64,000 nucleotides of DNA from positions 47,644-111,643 of the forward strand of contig CAZQIV010000004.1 in the NCBI GenBank assembly GCA_964593705.1. Direction: 5' to 3'. The stretch comes from SABY01 sp964593705. GTDB taxonomy: Bacteria > Bacteroidota > Bacteroidia > Bacteroidales > 4484-276. The notes under the pieces are model-generated. The model ran no database searches and was not told where the DNA came from. It saw nothing but the letters and a program-made list of their open reading frames with translations. The position numbers and the translations under genes are program-made. Numbering within the stretch: the first letter of the stretch is position 1; the number at the start of each line of letters is the position of its first letter. Below are positions 1 to 6,156 of this stretch, in pieces.

Positions 1-228
1 AGTTTGTACATTTTAAAAGGCGGTTTAAATAAATGGATCGAAACAATTATCAAACCCCAACCACCAGCCGAAAGTCAGCCCCGGGAAGCATTCGACCTTT
101 ACCAGTTCAGGCTTGGGGCAAGCCAATATTTTACCGGGGATAATGCCACAATTACCACTGATGCTCCTGCACTGGAAATCCAGTTTGAACGGAAGAAAAA
201 GAAAGGCGCTGTTGAGGGCGGGTGCTAG
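1..228 (+). CDS. Rhodanese-like protein, C-terminal fragment (cut by window edge)
   Basis: The frame is open from the first base, so this is the 3' end of a longer gene. The visible start resembles the last strand of a rhodanese domain (ILKGGLNKW, like the usual LxGGxxxW). About 65 residues follow with no recognised domain, and the protein ends in RKKKKGAVEGGC. The next gene ends in exactly the same 12 residues, although almost every third codon base in the GAVEGGC part differs, so the tail seems held by selection on the protein rather than by recent duplication. The catalytic loop lies outside the window, so activity cannot be judged. Rhodaneses move sulfane sulfur through a cysteine persulfide; a role for the terminal cysteine is my inference. 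Confidence 0.7.
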   Translation, partial: SLYILKGGLNKWIETIIKPQPPAESQPREAFDLYQFRLGASQYFTGDNATITTDAPALEIQFERKKKKGAVEGGC

Positions 229-252
229 TCAGCATTGGAATCATTGTATCAT

Positions 253-444
253 AATTAGAGTCCGTTTTTAAAGTAACTTTTAGAAAAATATACGATTTCA
301 GATTAACGATTTTAGATTTAAGATGTTAGTGTGTATTAATCAAATCTATAATCTGCTCCAAAGGAGTCCTTCGGACAATTCCCGATTATGCGGTATTAAT
401 CTTAAATTAAAAAATTATCGACACTTTGGACACGCATTAATTAG
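253..444. repeat. MITE-like repeat, family A (copy 1), fills the intergenic region
   Basis: Begins 25 bases after the preceding stop codon with AATTAGAGTCCG and ends with a copy of the inverse end (GACACGCATTAATTAGG). The interior carries AAGTAAC-TTTTAGAAAAATATACG and an AGGAGTCCTTCGGAC hairpin, both seen again at 49705-49820 and partly at 23560-23775. No open frame of note. Confidence 0.6.
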
Positions 445-602
445 GATCATTTTTGGAGTATTAATGGAAAATTGATAAGTGTAAATAAAAATATGAAATG
501 GGTAAAAGTAGAGAATGATTATTTTTAGAGAATTAAAAGATACATGGAAATAAATCTCAAAATCATTCACACTACTTTTTGCCATCTAAAATTTAATATG
601 CT

Positions 603-1241
603 ATGAAAGAACACAAAACAAAGAGGCTTGTTACAGCAGTTACTGTTTTTTTGGGGGTACTGATTGTAGGTTACATTTTTATGAAAAGCCCCGAATTAGC
701 TTTTGTGGAAACGCCGCAGCAAACCATCGATTTTTTAATGGATTCGGAATATGAAGTACTACCGGAGGATGTGGCCTACAATGTTGAATTTGGCGAACCT
801 GGATTTGTCTATATTGATTTGAGAAACCCTTATGAGTTTGCTAAAGGAAATATTGCAACATCAATCAACATACCACAAACTGATTTGCTTGAAAAAACAA
901 CGCTTAAGTTTTTTAATGAAACAAAAAAAGATTCATTGATGATGATACTGATTAGCTATGACGAAGCCGCGGCAATTGGGCCCTGGCTAATTTTAAAACA
1001 ATTAGGGTACAACAATACAAAACTTATGAAAGGTGGTTGGAGTTATTATGCCAACGAATCGCTGGACCCCTACGATATGCCTGAGGTTCCAAAATATATG
1101 GTTGAAGAGCCTGCTTACAACTTCGCTTCAATTATGGAAATGATGAAATCTTCACCTGCTGCTGCTTCTCAAACAGATGCTCCTGAGATTATTTTGCCTA
1201 CCAGAAAGAAAAAGAAGGGAGCAGTAGAAGGGGGATGTTAA
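603..1241 (+). CDS. Membrane-anchored rhodanese-like protein with Ser at the catalytic-Cys position
   Basis: 212 residues. One hydrophobic segment (about residues 9-27) predicts an N-terminal membrane anchor with the rest outside the cytoplasm. The rhodanese fold is recognisable from YIDLRNPYEFAKGNI (residues 70-84) and LKQLGY...LMKGGW (131-146). Ungapped alignment back from LKQLGY puts Ser118 (ISYDEAA) where active rhodaneses have the persulfide Cys, so classical sulfurtransferase chemistry looks lost. The only cysteine is the last residue, in the tail RKKKKGAVEGGC shared with the preceding gene. ATG start with the hydrophobic segment directly behind it. It may be a sulfur carrier or binding protein partnered with the preceding rhodanese; that is inference. 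Confidence 0.75.
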   Translation: MKEHKTKRLVTAVTVFLGVLIVGYIFMKSPELAFVETPQQTIDFLMDSEYEVLPEDVAYNVEFGEPGFVYIDLRNPYEFAKGNIATSINIPQTDLLEKTTLKFFNETKKDSLMMILISYDEAAAIGPWLILKQLGYNNTKLMKGGWSYYANESLDPYDMPEVPKYMVEEPAYNFASIMEMMKSSPAAASQTDAPEIILPTRKKKKGAVEGGC

Positions 1242-1289
1242 GTATTGATCTTTTCGGGATTACATATTAACCCAGAGATAGTAAAAGAG

Positions 1290-1651
1290 GTACTACTGCG
1301 AATTTAGTGGAAAGGTATTATCAAATACACCCTATTTATTCTTTTTCTAATGAAATATTGTTAATAGATTTCTCCTTCCAAAACTTGCTGCGCTACGTTT
1401 TTCCAGTCGAAATGACAAAACCCGGGGTCTCGTATGGGGTGGGTGAAAGTGGGCGCTTTGCGCCCACTTTCACCCACCCCCAAATCCCACCAATACTTTG
1501 TTACCTCGAAGGAGCTTAGTCCCGCACATGCGGGATTCCGACCCATCGGGGACTGAGACCCGCTTCGCCAGCGAGGCGAGCGAGGCGAGCAAGGCGGGAA
1601 TCTGTTCTTTTATGTACATTGATTTTGCATCCACAAAAATGGTAGTAGAAT
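1290..1651. repeat. Composite MITE-like region (family D ends, palindrome inside)
   Basis: Left end TACTACTGCGAATTTAGTGG and right end CCACAAAAATGGTAGTAGAA match the two ends of a 76-bp element at 34645-34720, in inverse orientation. Inside sits an ATAGATTTCTCC...AATCT element with a long palindrome (1436-1480) and a GGGACT/AGTCCC hairpin rich in GCGAGGCGAGC repeats. Short open frames here run through palindromes and are not believed to be genes. Confidence 0.6.
1436..1480. repeat. Perfect 21-bp palindrome with GGGCGC-ttt-GCGCCC apex
   Basis: Positions 1436-1456 are the exact reverse complement of 1460-1480, with a 3-base loop. The same geometry (21-bp arms, 3-base loop, GGGCGC apex) occurs at 41811-41855 with a different stem sequence, and a 24-bp version at 63330-63380. 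Confidence 0.9.
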
Positions 1652-1692
1652 CTTTTATTTTTTATGATGTATTGCAGGCACTCAACAATTTG

Positions 1693-1700
1693 TAATTTTG
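1693..1700 (+). promoter_or_regulatory. TAnnTTTG promoter element for tatC
   Basis: TAATTTTG matches the Bacteroidetes -7 element; a TTG lies 18 bases upstream (1672-1674), the expected spacing for the -33 element. It lies 22 bases before the tatC start codon and at the edge of the repeat region. Confidence 0.5.
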
Positions 1701-1722
1701 GCAAATATTATCAAAAGTCTAA

Positions 1723-2562
1723 ATGTCAGAAGTAATATCCAATAAAAAAAAACCGGGAATATTGAATCCTCGCAAGTTGCCACCCAAACGCAACTATCGC
1801 GATCACCTTTTAAAGTTCCGTAGGGTATTGATTAGGATTGTAGCAATAACAATGCTTTTGGCAGTGCTCGCCTTTATGAACCGTCCTTTCATCTTCGATA
1901 AGATTTTATTGGCCCCGAAAACCGAAGAGTTTTTCACCAACCGTATGCTATGCCTTATTGGGGAAAGGCTGGAGATTGACAACCTTTGCTTCAACACCGA
2001 AGCGCTTACAATTATCAATGTAAATATGGCAGGCCAGTTCTTAACCCATCTTTACGTTTCGATTGTTGCCGGAGTAATCCTTGCCTTTCCGTACATCCTG
2101 TTTGAGATATGGACTTTTTTGGCCGCCATTCTTAAAATAAAAAACCAACGCACAACAATTGCAACTATTTCTGCCGGTAGTTTTCTTTTTGTTTTAGGGC
2201 TCTTGTTTAGTTACTTCCTCATTGTTCCCCTCACGGTAAATTTCCTGGGTACTTATTTCGTGAGTAGCGAAGTACAAAACACTGTAATGCTTGGCTCCTA
2301 CATCAGCACTATTGCCTCCTTGATTCTGGGAGTTGGAATTTTTTTCGAGCTTCCGGTTTTCGTCTATTTTCTTGCCAGGTATGCCATTGTAAGCCCCGAT
2401 TGGCTAAAAAAAATGAGGCGCATCATGATTGTAATTATTCTTATCATTTCTGCCATTATTACTCCGCCTGACATTATTAGTCAAATCATGGTTTGTATCC
2501 CACTTATTATTCTTTACGAAGTAAGTATTTGGCTTGCAAAACGAGCATACAAGCCGGGATAA
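1723..2562 (+). CDS. tatC: TatC-like Sec-independent translocase subunit, divergent
   Basis: 279 residues with six hydrophobic segments and clear TatC landmarks: a DHLLKFR motif at 27-33, FPYILFEIW at 122-130, ITPPDIISQ in the last third. TatC is the membrane receptor for twin-arginine signal peptides. Compared with my memory of E. coli TatC, the two glutamates that bind the signal peptide (E15 in HLIELR, E103 in KHERR) are Lys31 and about Asn141 here. Its N-terminus is basic and about 15 residues longer than usual. No tatA/B is next to it. Either a diverged paralogue with altered substrate recognition, or a lineage variant. It follows the two rhodanese genes in the same direction, separated by repeats and its own promoter. 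Confidence 0.85.
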   Translation: MSEVISNKKKPGILNPRKLPPKRNYRDHLLKFRRVLIRIVAITMLLAVLAFMNRPFIFDKILLAPKTEEFFTNRMLCLIGERLEIDNLCFNTEALTIINVNMAGQFLTHLYVSIVAGVILAFPYILFEIWTFLAAILKIKNQRTTIATISAGSFLFVLGLLFSYFLIVPLTVNFLGTYFVSSEVQNTVMLGSYISTIASLILGVGIFFELPVFVYFLARYAIVSPDWLKKMRRIMIVIILIISAIITPPDIISQIMVCIPLIILYEVSIWLAKRAYKPG

Positions 2563-2580
2563 TTTATTTGTAAATATTTT

Positions 2581-2680
2581 TTGAGACCAGTCTAAAAAGG
2601 CACGAAGCATCATATTTACACAATTATCATCTCAGATTATCAGTATGTTAAAAAATAATATCCGTGCATCAGTGGCTTTT
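2581..2680. repeat. Fragments of repeat families B and E
   Basis: GAGACCAGTCTAAAAAGGC (2583 on) matches the end of family B elements at 12930 and 22256. ATCCGTGCATCAGTGGCT (2660-2677) is the uninterrupted form of a sequence that carries a 20-bp palindrome at 28286-28323. Confidence 0.5.
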
Positions 2681-2771
2681 TATTCCGGATTCATTTTATT
2701 GGTTTTAATTTCAATTCATCCACGGGAATTTTAATTTTAAGTAAATATCCAAAACAAAACAAACAATGTGC

Positions 2772-3482
2772 TTACCCGGTTTTACTTATTTTATGTAACT
2801 GTTCAGTGTTTGTTAATGTTATGCTTGAGCCCGAAATTTTAATAAAGCCTTCATTTTGAAACTTTGCAAGGGCACGTGATGTGCTTTCCCGGGTTATCCC
2901 AAGCAGGCTGCCAAACTCATCCCTGGTAACAGGAAACGTAAATGTATTGCTATCAAAAATGTCATTTCCAAAATATAGTAATGCATCAGCTACTTTCCCA
3001 TAGGTTTGTTTAGCATTAATGCTAAGAAACCTGCGGTGACTGGAGAGGTTATCTTTGGAAATTAAAACCAGTATTTCGTAAGCAAAATCACCATTACCCC
3101 GTACCAGATTTTTAAATGTTTCAACATCAATGTAGCAAACCTTTACATCGTTCAAAGCTTTGTACGAATAGTGGTTTATCCTGCCACCAAAAAGTGAGTT
3201 CAGCCCAAGGTATGAAAAGCTTTTTATTATCTGAACCATTTGATCGCGACCATTATCACCCTTTATATATTCTACCACCAGCCCACTGCGCAAATACACA
3301 ATATGAGAGGTAAAAGAACCCTCAAGTAAAATATGTTCTTTTTTGTGCAGGCTAAGTTCGCGGCAATTTTGTTGAAGTGTGCTTACCTGCTCATTGTTTA
3401 ATAATGCAATTGCGCAAAAGCGATCCAGGCATGATGCACAACTTGAGTATTGCTTGTTTAAAAAACCAAATTCATTGCTCAT
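2772..3482 (-). CDS. Crp/Fnr-family regulator with FNR-like cysteines
   Basis: 236 residues from the ATG at 3482; an upstream TTG at 3500 is in frame but overlaps the promoter zone and is less likely. Residues 15-23 hold C-x2-C-x4-C (Cys15, 18, 23) and Cys116 sits in KVCYID, the arrangement that binds a [4Fe-4S] cluster in FNR. A cNMP-binding-type beta barrel follows, then a C-terminal helix-turn-helix whose recognition helix reads TRESTSRALAKF; R-E-x-x-x-R is the CRP signature for TGTGA half-sites and E-x-x-S-R is the FNR signature. Likely an oxygen or nitrosative-stress sensor related to FNR/HcpR. A perfect TGTGA-N6-TCACA site overlaps its own promoter, suggesting autoregulation. Divergent from a small membrane protein. 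Confidence 0.88.
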   Translation of the reverse strand: MSNEFGFLNKQYSSCASCLDRFCAIALLNNEQVSTLQQNCRELSLHKKEHILLEGSFTSHIVYLRSGLVVEYIKGDNGRDQMVQIIKSFSYLGLNSLFGGRINHYSYKALNDVKVCYIDVETFKNLVRGNGDFAYEILVLISKDNLSSHRRFLSINAKQTYGKVADALLYFGNDIFDSNTFTFPVTRDEFGSLLGITRESTSRALAKFQNEGFIKISGSSITLTNTEQLHKISKTG

Positions 3483-3504
3483 AAAATTGTTTCTTCTCAA
3501 CTTG

Positions 3505-3512
3505 CAAAGTTA
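3505..3512 (-). promoter_or_regulatory. TAnnTTTG promoter element of the Crp/Fnr gene
   Basis: Minus-strand TAACTTTG, 22 bases before the ATG at 3482, which supports that start over the upstream TTG. Confidence 0.55.
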
Positions 3513-3526
3513 ACAAAATTACTCTA

Positions 3527-3542
3527 TGTGATTAATGTCACA
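3527..3542. promoter_or_regulatory. Perfect CRP/FNR-family operator TGTGA-N6-TCACA
   Basis: TGTGATTAATGTCACA is a perfect inverted repeat. Its centre (3534.5) lies about 26 bases upstream of the minus-strand TAnnTTTG element, over the -33 region of the regulator gene, and about 62 bases upstream of the plus-strand TAnnTTTG at 3597, an activator-like position for the small membrane protein gene. Confidence 0.75.
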
Positions 3543-3596
3543 TATACATAATGAATTAATCACAAAAATAAATTTAGCCTCAGTGCAATCAAATTT

Positions 3597-3604
3597 TACC
3601 TTTG
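3597..3604 (+). promoter_or_regulatory. TAnnTTTG promoter element of the small membrane protein gene
   Basis: TACCTTTG, 45 bases before the ATG at 3650. A TGTGA half-site follows immediately (3603-3607). Confidence 0.5.
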
Positions 3605-3649
3605 TGATTGACCATAAAATTTACATAATTATATTTAAAAAATAAACTT

Positions 3650-3889
3650 ATGAAACCATTCGCCTGTAAATGCCTTTTCATTTTACCCATAATCTTATTT
3701 GTTGATTATGTTATTCTGGCACTTTTTGGTGCCACATCCTGCTTTTTCGGTGTGGGTGAAAACGAATATTGTTCGATATATTCATCAGTTGCGATAATGT
3801 TCACTTCTGCATCGCTGGTTTTTTTTGTAGGAATAATAGCCAGGAAAAACAAAAAAGAAGCTTGCGACTCAGACGAAGTTGCTACTTAA
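3650..3889 (+). CDS. Small two-helix membrane protein
   Basis: 79 residues, family not recognised. Two hydrophobic stretches (about 8-29 and 44-64) separated by a short loop with two cysteines (TSC, EYC), and a charged tail (RKNKKEACDSDE). It is divergent from the Crp/Fnr gene, has its own TAnnTTTG element, a CRP-type operator upstream and a strong terminator downstream, so it is a real monocistronic unit and a likely target of the regulator. Seven cysteines in 79 residues, some near the membrane boundary, would fit redox or metal sensitivity, but no function can be assigned. Confidence 0.7.
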   Translation: MKPFACKCLFILPIILFVDYVILALFGATSCFFGVGENEYCSIYSSVAIMFTSASLVFFVGIIARKNKKEACDSDEVAT

Positions 3890-3920
3890 TTTAAGCGAAA
3901 CATTTTATCTCCAAATAAAA

Positions 3921-3957
3921 AACCCGGGTAAGAATTTCTTACTCCGGGTTTATTTTT
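3921..3957. terminator. Bidirectional rho-independent terminator
   Basis: AACCCGG...CCGGGTT with an inner GTAAG/CTTAC stem, A-rich before and T-rich after, placed between two convergent genes (stops at 3889 and 3974). Confidence 0.85.
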
Positions 3958-3973
3958 TATCAATACTAAAACT

Positions 3974-5659
3974 CTATCCTATTTTTTTATCTACAATTGC
4001 TACAATCTCCTTTTCCAGTTCCAGGGCTTTTGTTTCGATTTCGGTGCCTTTTTGAAGCAGATTATTCACAAATTCCTTATCATCCAATCCGGCTCCATTA
4101 ATCCTAACATTCATAAATGCACCACGAACAGCAACACGTGCGCACAAAGCGCCAACACCGGCATCTGAAACAGAGTTTGGATTTCCGGTTTCAGCCATTG
4201 CTTTCATTACCTCCATCGAATCGAAGGCTTTGTGCATCACCTTAAACGGAACTTCCATTGCATACTTCGAGGCATCTTCGATGGCCAGTTTACGCGCGGC
4301 TTTTTCGGCATCCGACCCTTTTGGCAAACCAAAGGCATCCATAATTTTATTGAAAGCATTGGTATCTTCGTCAACGAGGTGTAATAGTTCATCCTTAATT
4401 TTTTGGCCTTTTTCGGCCCAATCCGAGAATTCTTCCCAGCGCTCATCCCAACCACGCTTGTGCGAAGAAAGATTGGCCACCATTGTTCCCAATGAAATCC
4501 CCAGCACACCGGCATAAGCTGCTATCGAGCCACCACCGGGAGCCGGTGATTCTGAAGCAGTTTCATCGGCAAATTCGGTAAGATTCATGTCAACAAGTTT
4601 CTTTTTACCCTCATCGGCAATCATGAATTCAATAATTTTTTCTTCGGGCTTGAAGGGTTTTAAATCATCGAGACCAAGAGACCTAACAGCAATTTTAATC
4701 AGTTCGGATTGTGAAACACCGGCAGATCTATTTTGCTTTTTCAGGAAATATTTACCGGCATCAAGCATGGCGTTCAATGGTATCAATCCAACCAGCTCGG
4801 AACCTGTAACCCGAATTCCCCGCTCGGCTGCCTTTTTACACGCCTCCTCAAAAGCCACGTGTACCGGAGTAATACTAATATTTGTAAGGTTCAGCGAAAT
4901 CTGGGCAATGCCATACTCTTCAATAAACCAACCAATACCTTTTACCGATTTTAAAGTACCCGGAATATTTACTTTATTTCCTTTTTCATCACATACAATT
5001 TTCCCATTAATGGGGTCGCCTTCACGCATTACCCGCCCGCGCTCACGGATATCAAAGGCTATAGCATTTGCTCTTCTTGTGGATGTTGTATTAAGATTAA
5101 CATTATAAGCCACCAAAAAATCGCGTGCACCAACTGCTGTAGCTCCGGATTTAGCATTAAATTTTGCCGACCCAAAATCAGGCTTCCATTCAGGCTTTGC
5201 CAACTTTACTGGCAGTCCTTCGTATTCTCCTGAGCGGCAGGTAGCCAAATTCCGGCGTTTTTCGGTGAAGGCTGCATTTTCGTAGCAGTACACCGGAATA
5301 TCCAATTCTTCGCCAATGCGCTTCGCGAGTTTGCGGGCATACTCCACGGTTTCCTCCATGCTAATATTGGCAACCGGAACCAGCGGGCACACATCGGTAG
5401 CCCCCATGCGGGGATGCTCGCCTTTGTGTTTTGTCATATCGATAATCTGCGATGCCTTTTTAACAGCCCTGAAAGCCGCTTCAATTACTTCATCGGGGGT
5501 ACCAACCATTGTTACCACGGTTCTATTTGTTGCTTTTCCGGGGTCAACATCCAGCAGTTTTACACCTTCTACAGCTACTATTTCATCAGTAATCTGCCTG
5601 ATAATTCCCATATCAAATCCTTCACTGAAATTCGGTACACATTCAATCAATTTTTCCAT
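3974..5659 (-). CDS. ftcD: Bifunctional glutamate formimidoyltransferase / formiminotetrahydrofolate cyclodeaminase
   Basis: 561 residues, the length of the fused enzyme. The first ~325 residues are the formimidoyltransferase (VPNFSEG at 9-15 and the catalytic-loop motif KHKGEHPRMGATD near 78-90). After a linker comes the cyclodeaminase half (about 355-561), with PAPGGGSIAAYAG at its start. The pair transfers the formimino group from formiminoglutamate, the end of histidine breakdown, to tetrahydrofolate and then cyclises it to methenyl-THF in the cytoplasm. No hut genes are adjacent. A TAnnTTTG element lies 48 bases upstream; the gene is convergent with the small membrane protein gene and shares its terminator. 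Confidence 0.96.
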   Translation of the reverse strand: MEKLIECVPNFSEGFDMGIIRQITDEIVAVEGVKLLDVDPGKATNRTVVTMVGTPDEVIEAAFRAVKKASQIIDMTKHKGEHPRMGATDVCPLVPVANISMEETVEYARKLAKRIGEELDIPVYCYENAAFTEKRRNLATCRSGEYEGLPVKLAKPEWKPDFGSAKFNAKSGATAVGARDFLVAYNVNLNTTSTRRANAIAFDIRERGRVMREGDPINGKIVCDEKGNKVNIPGTLKSVKGIGWFIEEYGIAQISLNLTNISITPVHVAFEEACKKAAERGIRVTGSELVGLIPLNAMLDAGKYFLKKQNRSAGVSQSELIKIAVRSLGLDDLKPFKPEEKIIEFMIADEGKKKLVDMNLTEFADETASESPAPGGGSIAAYAGVLGISLGTMVANLSSHKRGWDERWEEFSDWAEKGQKIKDELLHLVDEDTNAFNKIMDAFGLPKGSDAEKAARKLAIEDASKYAMEVPFKVMHKAFDSMEVMKAMAETGNPNSVSDAGVGALCARVAVRGAFMNVRINGAGLDDKEFVNNLLQKGTEIETKALELEKEIVAIVDKKIG

Positions 5660-5706
5660 ATTCTAAAATGTTTATCTAATAATGCTTATTGTTTTATTAT
5701 TTCGCG

Positions 5707-5714
5707 CAAAAGTA
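5707..5714 (-). promoter_or_regulatory. TAnnTTTG promoter element of ftcD
   Basis: Minus-strand TACTTTTG, about 48 bases before the ftcD ATG. Confidence 0.5.
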
Positions 5715-5828
5715 GCTAACGGAGTTGAGATGAAAAAGAGAAGATTTCTCTCGCTGTGATATTTATTTAAAACATTTGTAACTGTATAGCTGTTTTATCA
5801 AACTCTGAGTAAAATGGCTACTACCATA

Positions 5829-5990
5829 GACCCCCTCTAACTCCTCCGCCAGCTGGCGGAGAGGATTCTTGCGTGCTGGCCGCTGCTGTGGCTAGTGCGG
5901 CTGGTCTCCCTTTCCGCCAGCTGGCGGAGAAGGGGTCGGTGCCGAGACGAAGTCTCGTGCATGCACGAGCAAAGCTCGGCAGGATGGGGT
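5829..5990. repeat. Repeat block with two TCCGCCAGCTGGCGGA palindromes
   Basis: The perfect 16-base palindrome occurs at 5845-5860 and 5913-5928. The flank CCCCTCTAACTCC matches 34378-34390, where the palindrome is replaced by a CCTGAAGGGG hairpin. A GCCGAG...CTCGGC hairpin (5941-5980) with an inner TCGTGCATGCACGA palindrome follows. No gene is seen in 5715-6100. Confidence 0.75.
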
Positions 5991-6107
5991 CATGATGATT
6001 TGGGATTCAATAATGCCACCTTAATAATTACAAAGACTTGCTAAAGATCACACCGTTAAATTTTCTAAAATATAAAATCATAATCCTTACTTGTAGGTGC
6101 AAAAATC

Positions 6108-6115
6108 TATTTTTG
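6108..6115 (+). promoter_or_regulatory. TAnnTTTG promoter element of the aromatic hydroxylase gene
   Basis: TATTTTTG, 41 bases before the ATG at 6157; no convincing -33 element at the usual distance. Confidence 0.4.
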
Positions 6116-6156
6116 GATCAACAATTTAGAAAGGATTTAAATAAGAAAGGCAAATT

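Noticed and set aside
1307..1546. Overlapping open frames of 60-70 codons on both strands
   Set aside because: They arise from reading through a perfect palindrome (1436-1480); the two strands give near-identical peptides and there is no start context or family match.
4230..5719. Several long frames antisense to ftcD
   Set aside because: Shadows of a well-conserved real gene on the other strand.
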